This document shows, one piece after another, positions 25,451-38,220 of a stretch of DNA of 64,000 nt. The DNA comes from Morinoia aosen. Taxonomy: Eukaryota > Arthropoda > Malacostraca > Amphipoda > Talitridae. Below the pieces are notes generated by a model. It did not search any database and was not told where the DNA came from. It saw nothing but the letters and a program-made list of their open reading frames with translations. Each line of letters starts with the position of its first letter. Position 1 is the first letter of the stretch. The stretch covers positions 18,562,293 through 18,626,292 of the forward strand of contig CM059575.1 of assembly GCA_030386875.1 (NCBI GenBank). Reading direction: 5' to 3'. A program made the position numbers and the translations under genes.

Positions 25451-28400
25451 GGTCGTAGAAGTGTCGTGTAGGACTTATCACGTGAGAGAGTGAGAGAGGT
25501 ACAATGGCACAGAGTGGCATTTCGTTTCTTCTGAAGAGAGGCAATGGATTGAATGTTGAATTTAAGCAGCTAGCTATGACTGCCTTCGGATGCCCCTAAG
25601 ATGACCAAAAGCTCCACACCGCAGGCATTGCTGCAGTACTGCCGTGCTACGAGTGAGGTTTGTGCTTCATTAAATAGCCACAGAGCTAATTTGTGCGCCC
25701 AATCACTCAAGGATTGCAACGCAAGCAGCAACAACTATTGCACCACTGAAGCTCAATACTGCATCTTTCATCCCTCATCTTCTGCTCGCCCAATTCAATG
25801 AACGTTACTTCCACGCAACGCCAACGTGGCCTAAACTCCCCTCTGCCGCGCTATCACTTGACCTGGTCTGTCAAATTTTACTCTTTGTTCCCCTTCCCAT
25901 ACCCGTTCCCTGAACCAAATGAAGCCAAATGTTATTCCCTGCTCAGTCACCCTCCCAACTCGACTCTTCTCCCTTCCTCTGGTTTCCAGCAGTCAAATGA
26001 AGCCAAATCGGGGCCCAGAACGCCGCTCAGGCAGCGCTAGACGCATCCGTCGTAATCCCCAAGGATCGGGGGAGGGATTCATTTGCTCGCCAGTGTGCGA
26101 TGTGAGGGATTATTGCGTGTTCTCCTTAGCGTGGCGCTCCCTGCGACACGCTGCGCGAGGCGCTACAATGAGATGCTGGGGATTATTCTTCGCGCCTCTT
26201 AGTTGAGCGGAGAAAGGTTAATTGCGCCGTTAACTGGCGTGCAATGGAAGGGGCATATTTTTGTTTTGCTACAGTCCATACAAACGAGGTGAAGGTGAGC
26301 TACTCTGAGTTTAGAGGACTAACTTGTTATGCAGAAGTTGAAATTTGCCCTGCGCAATGCCAGTAAATCCAGCATGCTGTGCTGTGGTTTATGCTATATG
26401 ACCCATTTCAACACCTCAACTGTGCGTTAGCTCAAGCTCACCGCTCAAAAGGCACACCACCAAATGACGCCCATTGTACCAAACTGCATTCGCCGTCTCT
26501 AGCAAGACAACACAGAAGACTCGTCTTTATTATTCACGGCACGATCGTCTAACTGTCTAAACTTGCAGTCTCGTAGAGACCGTCTAATTCTCAGCACTTC
26601 ATAGTCAAGCGAAAGTTGCCAAAGTCTGCGGTGTTTTCCCTTAACATTTTGGTCGGCAGCTCCTCATGTCCAACTTGTTATACAACGACGGTCTTTTTTT
26701 GACGGCTTTTTGCCAAAGCATCTACGACTAAACTTATTGAAGACAGGCAGTTTATTAGTCCGCTCCAGACATAGCATTAAATTTGCGGGTAAATTTGAAG
26801 GAGTAATCATTTAGTTGTACTGAAGGAGACGGTCAGAATGTTGATTGAGGAGCCGAGTGCTCACCTTGACATCGTTGATCGAGCGATGTCAAGGTGGAAT
26901 CTCTTGCTAAACACTCAGCGTTACTTCTGCTTCTGACAAGCAAAATGAGAAATGCTATTACTGCGAAGGCCTTGCAGAGACATTCACATCTCATCTATTG
27001 TCGACAATGGAAATAATGTTTGTAGGGACATTTTTATGAGCAATTCGAATCTCATTAAGTTTATTTGGTGGTATACTCGGGAAAAAAAAGAAGTATTCGG
27101 AGGTCCATTGCGTCGAATATTTGCACATGAGTTCGTATAGTGATCACTGAAAGCCAATAGATGAGAAAGACACAAAAAATATGTTCATGAAACGTCAAAA
27201 ATTGTTATAGGGCCCGACCGGTGCAAACGTCAATCTTGGTTTTGATCATCGTAGGATGTGAAAAGTTTCTTACCGGACGTATGTGGGAGATATTTTTGTT
27301 TTAGTTAACTTGATTTCTCTGACCTTGAAACTGAATCTGTTATTTTGACTTCTGCGTTGCTAAAGCCTTTTTTCGTACGTAGGGGAATTCTTAATAATGG
27401 ATTCGATTAGCTCACTCCTGTAATTGGAATAAAAAGTTGTATCAACCCATTGAAGGTGAGGCGTTCATTCAACAAACAGAACATATAAGTGTAGGGACAG
27501 TTGCTCGAATGACTTGTGTAGGTTTGCCAGCCGTAAGCGTAGCCTGGACATCAGGTGCGGGTGCGCTGCCATCCGACAGCTGCGTTCCCTAACAACTCAC
27601 ACATATGGCGGTGTTAGGCCCTAATTAAAACTAATGCTCACAGCCTCTATTGTCTCAGTTAGTAGACTCTGCGTGACGTACGCATGCATACATTGGCCTT
27701 GTGTAATTTTGGTGCCTTGAATTGTACGACTGTGTGCTGAGCCTTGATAATCTTTGAGCTTCTCCAGTGCGAGGAGACGAACTGATAATTGTCCTCCAAC
27801 CATTAAATTCCTGATGTTTTGGAGCTGTGATGAAAGCCTAATCAAGCTGATCAAAGACAGCTCGTTCTCTGCTACGGATCAAAGGAGCTTAATTTTCATA
27901 TGAAAGCAACTGCTAGCCGTTGTAGTGTTCGCATGGGAAGGCAACAAAAATCGATGAAACTTATCTATTGAGAACAGTCAACTTCTTATGGCAACTATTT
28001 TAACACCCGTCCTAAACTCCGTTTTCAAATATTTATTTCTGTAGTCGGCGTTGTATAACATGGCTTTAAAACAAATCTTTTCACCTGTGTTGCACTCCCG
28101 CGTTGCACTGTTTGCGGTTGAGTAAGAAAGTGTTCTGTGTCCTAGCGATCAAGCTTCAGCCCGATTGAAAACAAAGGAAGGATGGTGCTGAAATCAGTTC
28201 ACTTGGGAGTTGAAATAGGATTTGTCAGTGCATTTCTTGCGAGCGCAGCATAGATTTTTATGATAATATCATGGTGTTAAACACATATTAAAGTGTTACA
28301 TGATTCTTTGTTAGTATATTGTGATAAAAGCCTTGCAGTGAAAAACGCACTCTGAAAAATTTCGACGCACTTACATATATGTCGTGGACGGTTATTCCCA

Positions 28401-28574
28401 GAATTTTTGAGGCATGTGGGTGTCTCATTTTTGCCCTCATGGTCATCTGATTAGGAAAGTTGGATGACATATTCACGTTGCATACGGCGAAAAATTTCTC
28501 ATTAAATTTGGTATTTGGTAATGAAATTTGTAAACAGAATGTAATTCTCTCCGTAAACCTTGAAATACTTGATG
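25451..28574. other. anonymous intergenic sequence
   Basis: No supported gene. At 25916 and 25996 the 14-mer AAATGAAGCCAAAT occurs twice, 80 bp apart, within a C/T-rich patch. A perfect 13-bp stem-loop at 26862-26896 is listed separately. The remaining open frames are short and unrecognised. Confidence 0.4.
26862..26896. repeat. 13-bp perfect inverted repeat (stem-loop)
   Basis: CACCTTGACATCG at 26862-26874 is the exact reverse complement of 26884-26896, with a 9-base loop TTGATCGAG. Outside the stem, GCCGAGTGCT on the left and AACACTCAGC on the right are partly complementary (8 of 10), with a bulge on the right. It could be a small hairpin or the centre of a decayed palindromic element. No function can be assigned. 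Confidence 0.6.
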
Positions 28575-28880
28575 TTTTTTTATTAAATAAGTTAGTTTAA
28601 GCCTCCCTAACCGAAACAAAGGCGTTCTAAAGAAAGGAAGGTATCATTAAGTATAAACTTAAGCGAAAGAGGAATTTATATACATGGTGTGTTCCCACAC
28701 AAGACCCCTTGCACGTAGGAATATTAAGTTAAGAACGAAGTTGATGAAACAAAGTAAAAGTTGAAGAAGAAAGCAGTAGCTGCTGAAAAACAGGACAGTA
28801 GTGAACCGAAAAAAAGATAGTCCGTAACAAAACAAAAACCTATTCGATTTCAACAAAAGGCCCACCTAAACTTCAGCTTG
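28575..28880 (-). repeat. dispersed repeat family R1, copy B
   Basis: The reverse complement shares long near-identical blocks with 49600-49885: 'GTTTTTGTTTTGTTACGGAC', then 'TTCGGTTCACTRCTGTCC', then TTTCTTCTTCAACTTTT, and the 3' GG-rich block before a TTAAACTAACTT-like end. It shares TGTGGGAACRCACC with the copy at 13.5 kb. No shared reading frame is intact. Identity is highest in the first half. Confidence 0.7.
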
Positions 28881-30059
28881 GAACTTCATATTTGCCTTTG
28901 AGAGTGCTAATTTCCATAGATACAATACTTGTATCCCCCTGAGGAGAACATCTGCTGTATTTATCAACAAATTTTTAGACATTTTTAGCTAATACGTGTT
29001 ATCATAGTCTCATAGATAAGTCTGTGAAAGTGAAAACATTTTGTGAAATAGAGCTGACATATACTAAGCAAGCCATAGTCGGAACACTTATGTCAGTCGT
29101 ATAAGCCAACAACTCACAAAAGTGTGATACAATGTCTTTATTATTGTTGTTTATTGATGACACAATTTTGTTCGTCGGTTTTGTGACAAGTTGACGTGGA
29201 AAACTGTATTCTTTTTGTGTAAAAAATTATTCTCAGTGTATCTGAACTGACTTTAACAATTCCTTTCAGAATTGCTCAAGTTGAATTGAGGCAGCGACGC
29301 ATTGCTTAGGTGACACGAAAAGATTTAACGCATTAGCGACACCTTTTGCAGAAGATTATTTCAAGTATTACATTGGAGACAATTCGTTTGTGTTCGGTTA
29401 TTCGGTGGTTAAACTTTTTGTTCTTAATTCTTCAGCAATACGTCGTCGGTTTTCGATGAAGGTAATCGAAATAAATGAGGAGGGGAATGTTGAAGCTCTA
29501 TTCAATGGCCGCAACAGTCGTGTCAGGAGCACAAGCACCCTCACGCAACTCGGCTCCCGCATCCTGCAGCGCTCTTTGCTCCCCAGTAATTATTGGCTGC
29601 ATAGTCGCACGTTATGGCGAGGTAGCGTACACTCATGAAAGTTTAAATGCAACTCTCGTGTGACTAATGATGTGCTTAGGGTTGCTGCAGCGCTGGAGGC
29701 ACGCAGTGACACCTAGAGCGGCACAGGGGCGCAATGGGACTCAAGAGAGTAGCCGCGCCCGGGCAGGCAGGGAGTGGGAGGCTCGCTATTGACAACACCC
29801 TCACACGTCTCGTAGCATTGTCCTTGATATTACTCTTTTGTTATTCATCATATGTCGCATTAACTGCTGAAGGCTTGTTCAAATTTTGTTCTTCAACCAC
29901 GGCGGAACTTTACTCATAGATTGAAAGCTAAGTGTGACTAGGACGCAGTGAAGCTCAAGGTGACCCTCCAAACAACAAACATCGGCATCTTTGGGATGCT
30001 TTATTTCCAATCAAGCCGGATACATATGATCTTAAGCATTGGTTTTTCAAATGTCTTAT
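28881..30059. other. anonymous intergenic sequence
   Basis: No gene is recognised. Short overlapping frames at 29390-29660 have no domain I can identify. The stretch borders the SINE that begins near 30060. Confidence 0.4.
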
Positions 30060-30335
30060 AACTAACCCTATATATAGGACACCATGACGGTTCCCCCGTA
30101 AAGCCGGTACCCATTTCCGACACCTGGGTTGAGTTGGGTATTGTGCTTGAGCTTTCCCTTATACCCAACGGGGAAAATCTCCGCGCCAGCGTCGGGATAC
30201 GAACCCTCGTCTCCAACAAACAAGGCTGATGCCTTAACCACTGTGCCACGGAGAGCACATGGCACAGTCCATGAACCACATGGATCCGTGGGGCTGGAGC
30301 CCCAATCAATGGGGCCTCTGCACACCACACGTAAC
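30060..30335 (-). mobile_element. tRNA-derived SINE
   Basis: On the minus strand, TGGCACAGTGGTTAAGGC (about 30255-30238) is a good match to the RNA polymerase III A box of tRNA genes. About 30 bases later, GGGTTCGTATCCCG (about 30207-30194) matches the B box and T arm. The stretch between does not fold into a full tRNA and no matching acceptor stem follows, so this is a SINE head rather than a gene. A non-tRNA body runs from about 30180 down to about 30060, rich in GGG/CCC motifs. Ends are approximate: I found no poly-A tail or clear target duplication. SINEs are transcribed by Pol III and moved by LINE machinery. Confidence 0.75.
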
Positions 30336-30508
30336 CCTCACTAGCTGAGATGAGATTTGTCAGCTGTGAACACAGATGGTGGTGTGAGAGTTAGTTTAAT
30401 TGCGAGCAGTTCCGTCACCCTGATGCTGTACTCGTGCCTAATTGTGCTATTCAGGCGCACGAGAGGCCCTCACCCTTCCGCCCCACAGCGACCATAAGTC
30501 TTCACGCT

Positions 30509-30688
30509 GGCCACACCATGACATGTGCCCAGGTTCATTTCAACTGTAATTCTCCACTAATCTTGATTGGCCACACCATGACATGCGCCCAGGTTCATTT
30601 CAACTGTAATTCTCCACTACTCTTGATTGGCCACACCATGACATTCGCCAAGGCTCTTTTCAACTGTAATTCTCCACTACTCTTGATT
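30509..30688 (+). repeat. 60-bp unit in three tandem copies
   Basis: Three adjacent 60-bp copies begin with GGCCACACCATGACAT at 30509, 30569 and 30629. The first two are almost identical; the third differs at several positions in its first half (ATTCGCCAAGGCTCTT for ATGTGCCCAGGTTCAT). Sixty bases keep frame, so a 114-codon frame crosses the copies, but it has no recognisable domain. Confidence 0.9.
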
Positions 30689-33600
30689 GTTTCTACAAGC
30701 ACCAATGAGCTCCTGCGCTTGTCTGGGTCTATGTTAGTGGGTCTATGGAAATCCGTATGGATTTCCAGTTGCTCCTAACTGGTGAATAAAGTTCTGAAAT
30801 AACGCAATTAGTATTGATATCTCGTTTCTTATAAGTTAATTCCTCATTTTCGAAATTTTATCCATTCATTTATACATCCTCCTCCCCCATGCATTGTCTG
30901 ACTTGAAGTATTTTTGTTTGCGATGTAAACATCTACAAAATAATACAATTTTTAGTGCGTACTCTTCATGGATCACGTGTGCTGACCCACGGTATTCAGA
31001 GGCTGACCCCTTCAGTTACTGATTTTTTCTTCACTCTCATACCTCTTTCTTGCTTGTCCAGTATTACAAGCGCACGTTTGTGTTTGACTTATAAATGAAC
31101 CAAAACATTTTCTCTATAAATTCTCTCATACGTGGGCGTTCAATTGATGATACGCCTCTGGCTAGCGCTGCCTCCAGAGTATATAACCTCTTTCTTTCGA
31201 AAGATTTCTTCCCTGTTTTATAGTCTTCAGGTGAACGGTTCATTTCTTCACGGTTAGTCAAGCTTCCCTCGCACACGTGCACTGTGACACTGATCTGTGC
31301 CGAACAGAGCAAAAATGTCAGTTTTGGCAAGGTGTGCTGCTCCTCTGATCTCTCAATCTTCCTGGGTTTCCCTCTGCAACGCACACACTCGTCCTGGGAA
31401 CGAAGGTTGGCAGCTATTATGTGGGCGCCGAGTGCTAATGGACATACGCCAACTAGACTGGCGTCGCTGCAGCCCTTCTGATCTACTTCTTGTTCAGTCT
31501 GGCTCGTAAACTAGACAGTGGAATTATCCACTTCAGACATGTCCGCTTTAATGTTCTATCAGCTTGTTCCTAATTTTTTTTTCTGCAGGAAAAGGGGATA
31601 TGATCACAAATTTCCAATTTGGCTGCAAACAAACCATCAATGAGTACAACATACATTGGTTAACAGGAAAATGAAGAAATTAGTATACCTGTCTATTATT
31701 AATTTGAAACGAAAATATGGCATTCCCATGGTTGCACGGAGATTGCTAGCAGAGCACGAATCAGGATGAGGGCTAATAAACATATGTGAGAAGCCATGTT
31801 CTCTCCATGGTTTTGTCTTTAATTTATAGGTATGGCATTTTGATGCTTCCGTAAATTCGTCGATTTTCATTTCTTCTTCCTAAGAATTTTTCTGCTTCTA
31901 TCTCTCTCTCTCGTCTTACCGATTTCTCAAGTGCAATTCCCTCCCTTCTTTAAATTTCTCATTGCCAGTTCCTTCTCCTGCTAAGTCCTAAACTGTCACT
32001 GAATTTCTCCGGCCCTGCTGAAATGAAGTTGAGCAGAGAGTGTGCAATGTAAGGTAACATCAGTACACTGCAATACCCCGGAGCAGTTAGAATATTATAG
32101 GAATAGAGTGGGCTCTAAGGCCTTTTTTGGCTATGGTGATTGTATCGTCATTTGCAATGAGCAAGTTCACGCTCTTCGTACCCGCATACTTTACTGCGAA
32201 TCATAATTTGTCATTTAAATCAATTTCCGTTTGGACTGTATTTCGCTTCATGAAGATCATCTGCAAAAAGGTGTTTGAAAGCAAATAGGGATTGAATATG
32301 AACAAGTTCATTTTCTAAGTTTGGCCTAACAATATTTAAGCTCGAGGGATCCAATGATAACCGGCTTTAGGGACAGATCAAAACGACTGTATCATAGAAG
32401 TTATTTGCTGCTCTACAACAAGACGAGAGAAAACCCGCATCAAGTAATTCATTTGTACAGTATTTATATCAATGATAATGGAGGTACGAGTTCACTTCTG
32501 TCTTTTGCTACCGCGAACCCTTGTACCCTCCTTGATGGTTATTCCCGCTTTTAACTCGCTACGATGAGTCTCATCGCTCGCATGGAAGTAATGCACTGAG
32601 TCATACCTAGAATACAAAGCAAATATCGTCATGCACAATGTGAGTGCAATCTTCCATGCCTCAACCAATCATTTTAACCCTCAGGCCTTGCTAGCTTTCA
32701 AACCACGTTCAATTCTTCTAGCTCAACTTTTTTGCCCGATGCATGAATGACAGAAATTCTTGAAGTCTCACCGCTAGTTTGAACTTTCCTGGAAGGAAAT
32801 TGGGCAAAATTGCTACTTGCGCAGGCAATTATGCAATTTGTGACTTACTGGGACTGCGTGAGCTGGCTTAGACTGGGCTGGGTGTACGTGCGTACTGTGG
32901 GATGTGCAAGCGAGTTAGAAAGTGGCTTTTTACGTACTCTAAGCAAGTAAGCAGCAACCTCTTCGTTATTTCTCTGTTAAACCGAAGCTGAACTGCGGAA
33001 CAATTTTGAAAAATGTTTTTATCCTTATCACAAATTTTCCCGGTCATGCGTTTCTTTAGCTTTTCTTATTATCGAAGTCATTTTTCTGGGACCATTACCC
33101 AGACAGTTACTGGAATGCCCGCTTTTATATTTTGCAGACCGCACTGAGCGCTGCTGATCTTACGTGCCGAGTTACCATGACAACGCTCCCTCGTTTTCCT
33201 CTCCCCACTCTTCTCCCAGGGAGGGATGAGGACAGCAGTGAAGCAGAGATGCCTACCATATATTATGCCTTTTGTGTCCTTGTCGAGGATGTTCTTATGC
33301 TCAATAGAATGCGATCATTTTCTTTTTCATTAGCTAAATTGCCTGCATATGTTAGTAGCAGGAGTGCAGCCACGTGCTTTACGAGTATGTGTGGCCTCTG
33401 TAGAAGCGCGTTTCTTGCTCTCGTGCAGTGCTCAGTGCTCACGTTAACGCCACCAATGCATGGAAGTTTGCGGCTATGAATTTTCTGTCGTTGAATGAGA
33501 CTACTCAACTACACGGCATGGCTTTTTTATCAGGTATGTTTACAATGATTTTTACTGACTTACTGCGTTCTATACAAACGACGTTTTTCCCCCTGAAATA

Positions 33601-36600
33601 GTAGTTAAGCACATTTAATTGCTGCGGCTTCAGTTTGGCTCCTGTGTTTAAATGACCTTAATCATCTATCTGTCGTGTTCTTCAGACCTGCTTTCTATAT
33701 TATATCTATTATCCCATTGTTAACTCATGTGGAATATCTGTGATGTTCGACTTACTTCTCAACTAATTTTCTACGCACGTAGAATGCTTTTAAATTACTT
33801 GACTTCGATTTCATCATGACACAATTGTCCTATCAGTTTTAAATTATTTTCTCAGCGCTTTCAAGTTTCTTCTAAATCTTTAACTGTCATTTCCCGGCCC
33901 ATTACCTCTTCAACTGTTATTTCGCTTTCACACTAAACCTTCTATTGTTGTTTCACACCTGAAATAAATTCTCAACGACCCTTTATCTTTTATGTAAGCC
34001 CTGCATCTAGAGCTTTGTGTTTGTCTACTGCCCACAAGCTGCTGAGGGCTCAAGGCCCTATACCTGCTGCGTTGTAGCTCGCCTCACACGGCTCTGCGTT
34101 CCCTTCCTCAGCGTGTACGAGTGTCCCCACTGTCCTGGGCAGCTCTCCTGCCAGGCCTCACCGCATGCAGCGCTGCAGCCGTCATTGTGAGCTTGTGTGC
34201 CCCCGAGCTCTAGCTCCTCATCCCGACTTGCGCCTACCTGCGCTGCCGCCCTTGTCCCGATTGTTGCTGCCCGCGTTATTAATATTCCTCGCTTTACTTA
34301 TGTTGGTGACGGGGATGGTGCTTTCACTGATGTTGCAAACGTCGTTGACATAGCCGATGGTACCGATGTTTTTCGAATTGCTATTGATGCTGTGTGGCCT
34401 CTACTGAAAGTTAGTCCTGACGACAGTACTATGACTGTCGGTACATGTAAATTTGATATAGCTAGGGTTTTCTTTATAATGTCCTTTGGTTTAGTTGGGT
34501 TATTAGTCGCAATGAAATATTAATGTATTTCGTGATCAAATATATTTCCTATTCACATTGAACAATGAGTTGTAGGGTACGTATGATGATTTTGAAACGT
34601 TAGTTTTGAGAAACCCTATTCGAAAGTAGCCATATGTTTCACGGTCTTTATGTACATAAGGTTGTCGAGAAGCGTGTGATACCTCGTTGGTTGAATTGAA
34701 ATATCGTGTTCATTTCTTGGGAAAAGAAATTAATTATACACCCTACTTCAAAAAGGTTTTCCGTTGCAGTGGAGCGCTCTTAATGAATGAATGACACTGA
34801 CGTGTAAAGAAATTGAATGTGTAAGTGGATTCACTATTGAAGTTATTAATATTTAATTATTACATCTTGTCATTTCTGGGGGCTCTTACATGGTATTATC
34901 AACTAATGCTGCAAAGGTACGTATTGAACTCCTGCTGATTTGACATGATTCTCATTGCAAGAAATTTTACAATTTTGGGGAAATTCAGTTTGCTTCCAAC
35001 TTAAATAGCGATCTTAATCTCCCCATCTGCATTGATAAAATCAGAGCGCCTCTACAGCGGCAAAGCTGCCTTTAATATCAACACAAACACGCCTGTGTGT
35101 GTGCGTGGGTTGCGATACGTCACTACTTTTCCAGAGTGGACCATTTAGGCTCTGTACAAGAACTATTTTTCGTTTTAATTTGGTGTGAAGTTCTTTTTGG
35201 TCTATGTGTTAGACGAACCTATCTCTCTCGCTGAGCGCAATTAACGAGGTTCTCCATTTGCTGTATTTTGTAACGTCGCGATGAAACGCTGCTCTTGCGT
35301 CCCTCGAGGCGCGCTGCGATCCTGCGTCTTGTGTGGGGACCGAGCCCTCCCTGTCTTTTGCCGAGCTCGACGTGGCGCAGTTAACCGCACGCTCGCTTTT
35401 CAGCGCCGCTAATGCTTGCCAAATATTTGCTTTTGTTCGTTGTATTTACGGCGTCATTCATTCAATCAAGCAAAACAAAAGCCAACAATGACTGCGCCCC
35501 TCCTCGATCTTGCCCCATCCTTTCTCTTTCTCTTTCTTGCTCTCGTATAAAGCACTCCGCAAATTTCTTTATTCTCGTTGCTTTTATAATCGCTTGGAGG
35601 ACCTTCACTCCTTTCAATATTCTTTTTTTGTGTTGTTTTCTAGTATCACAAATTGTTCCCGTTTTGCACTGTTTCCGTAGAATTCGGGCAGAGCTACATC
35701 AATTTCACGCTGCTTGTGCCAGCGTTGATGCAGTAGTACGTCATTTTCACTTTCAGTGTTTTTCTTAAACAACTGCTCACTCACTTCATAGCGTGACATG
35801 CGGCGATAGGGTCGGAAGACGCGTTGGATGCTTCCATTATAGGTATGATATAAGCAATTTATTGATTAGCATTCGCAAGGATTTGAATGACAGCGTAAAA
35901 AACTATAAGAAATGCTGAAAAGGCTGAAAGAAGTCTCAAAAAAGGCTTAAAATTAAAATTGAGTTTACTTGAGCTTCTGGCAACCAAAGGAAGATAATTA
36001 TGTATATATATATAATTAAAAAGCCTCGTAGGATTTGCCTCATCGTCCACGTATTAATTTATCTTCAGAACTAGATGCTCATGTCAAATTGCACGCACAG
36101 AGGAACATTAACTTTTTGGTGGTATCAGAAACTAAACATAGAATTGCGCTAAAAATTCAAATGTTTTCATTACTCACTGCGAGATGTGTCATAGCCGCTG
36201 TATGAACCTCATTTCATGCTTTAATCAAAGTGATTTGTTGAAAAATTCTTTCAAAGTGTTTCAGCATGAATCAGAGCCAGCGCTCAGTTTTTTGAAAGCT
36301 TCGTACAAACATGATCTCTGATTATTTTCCGCGCAAGATGTGCTTCTGTGAAAATTTATGTTTTTGTGCAGCCTGATTTCCATTAATATTAATGAGCAAA
36401 CACAGCTGGCCAGGACTGCACGCGAAGTAATTCAGTGGGTGTCTGCTCGCAGCGTGATGTAGTTATGCTTTAATATTAATTAACTTTAAATGTGCCCTGG
36501 CATTTTGTCATACCCGAGCTAGAGAGGCACCTTTCATGCAAGCCTATTACGCGACAGATGCACACTGGGCATATGAAAGCACACTCGCATACGATGTTTT

Positions 36601-37231
36601 TCAAGTTAATTCTTAAATTTGATGCAGTTGCTGTAGTATTCGCTGACGTTATAACCATTATTTGGAACGTGGATTTGAGAAGTGCTCTCTGTGAGATGTG
36701 AGACAGCTGCTAACACTTTAGACTTGTTCATAGGAGCCTCACACATTATGAGCCTTACTTATAATGAACCGCCCTTCACACTACCAACTTTCCTCTTGTG
36801 CCAATCAAGAGCAAACCTTGTGTGTGTGTGTGAGTGAGTGTGTGGACTGATGTGAAGATGTGAAAGTTAACATGCTGCTATTCTGATGCACATCTTTTGC
36901 TCACATTGAGCTTTGTCTGTCCTCATTGTTGTAGCTCATAGGAAATATTGTTGACAGTTTGATTAGAGCTAAATTTACAAATAGCGTGATAAAATCCATC
37001 GTTTCATTTGATGCACAGGGAACTTTAGACAAAATTTATCATAAATTATTCAACGTCAAAATGATGATTTCTACCACACACTTGATGTTGCGTTGCAATG
37101 TGGCGCAATTTTTGTATAGTTTTCAACAAATTCCACGAAGAAATTACTCGTAATTAATTTGACAACTACCGATGTCTAGCGGACATCATTTTATTTGTAG
37201 TTTGGCAAGTTACCATTTTGTATTGAACTAA
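30689..37231. other. anonymous intergenic sequence
   Basis: No supported gene in 6.5 kb. At 34255-34480 the sequence has a marked G-first triplet rhythm (GTT, GAT, GCT, GGT) with a 108-codon open frame at 34197-34523. It resembles a decayed GTT/GCT-type tandem repeat more than an exon, though this is uncertain. A (GT)n patch lies at 36818-36845. Other frames are short and unrecognised. Confidence 0.4.
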
Positions 37232-37263
37232 ACTTCATAGTATTAATGGCGATACAAGCAATC
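37232..37263 (+). repeat. dispersed repeat family R2, copy 1 core
   Basis: ACTTCATA, one differing base, then TATTAATGGCGATACAAGC and AATC recurs at 39517-39548 with 31 of 32 bases the same. Weaker similarity extends on both sides: an 'ATTAAACT/ATTGAACT' block upstream, and an 'AGCGC..CTGAA' then 'GTGCGCA' block downstream. The element may therefore be about 150-200 bp. No structure identifies its class. Confidence 0.6.
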
Positions 37264-37869
37264 GTTAAGTTTGCATCATGTGTAGCTGAAGAAGCATCAT
37301 GTGCCGTTGAGTATATCTGCATCATGTGCAGCTTCCACCGCGCCAGCGCGCCTTGAAGCATGCATTGCGCACAGACCACAGTACTGACAAAACGGAGGGA
37401 ACTTAGTCCTATTAATGTTTCTAAATTTTTGTGCATTGTGGCAACACAGCATATTTCAATGTTCCTGATAATTTCTATTTAACAACCTACAAGTTAGCAG
37501 AACATTTTCATTGATTGGTCGTGATCGAAAAATGATTGGTCATGTATTATTTCCGAGCTAATGTTTCCGTAAATCATACTTCGTATTAAAGTTTCAGTAA
37601 AATAAGAACCCACTCTGTTGTAGTAGCTCGCTACTCAGCCTGCTGACACGCAAATCCAGTACAGCTCTGCAGCAATGCATCCGCGTTTGTGCAAAAAAGA
37701 ACATCTTTGAAACTTTCGTGAAAAGGCACACCTACTTACAACTCTTCATCCCTGTGCTGGAAAGTGCTTACCTACAGTGGATCCCGGAGAGCTGAGCTGC
37801 TCTGTAGCTCCTGATGCTTCACGCAAGCCTGGCCCACCAACTCCTCGACTGTCCGTGTCTCACATCACC

Positions 37870-38220
37870 CTAACCTGACCCCGGCACCCCATGTCCAACA
37901 GCGCCATTTGCACCAAGCTCGCTGGTCAGCGCATCACACTCAACACTTGACTCTCTTCATCCTAGTCCCTCCACCCTATTTTCATCCCCCATCTTCGGTA
38001 CTTGACTCCCAACTCCCAACACTCTACCCTCATCCTAGCCTCCTCTCATCCCATCCACCTGCACTCACTCCCCCACCCCTTTCAAGTCACAATTAAAGTC
38101 CCCCAAGTTCAAGTCTCACGCACGAGTGCCCCCCAAGTTACTCAGACCAGGGGGCTAATCTCATCAGGCCCCTCATCCATCTCCCCCTGATCTTCAGTTC
38201 CCTCCCCTCAACACTCTCTC
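37870..38220 (+). other. C/T-rich tract
   Basis: About 350 bases strongly enriched in C and T on the + strand, with repeated CCCTCATCC, CTCCCAACTCCC and CCCCCACCCC words but no fixed period. No gene is visible. It may be a decayed pyrimidine repeat. Confidence 0.5.

Noticed and set aside
24003-25544. 513-codon minus-strand frame rich in His, Asn, Thr and Pro
   Set aside because: It crosses the whole 19-bp array plus part of the 8-bp array. The unit is stop-free in every register on this strand and the flanks show no coding features.
30180-30265. Functional tRNA gene on the minus strand
   Set aside because: A and B boxes are present but the region does not form a matching acceptor stem and continues into a SINE-like body.
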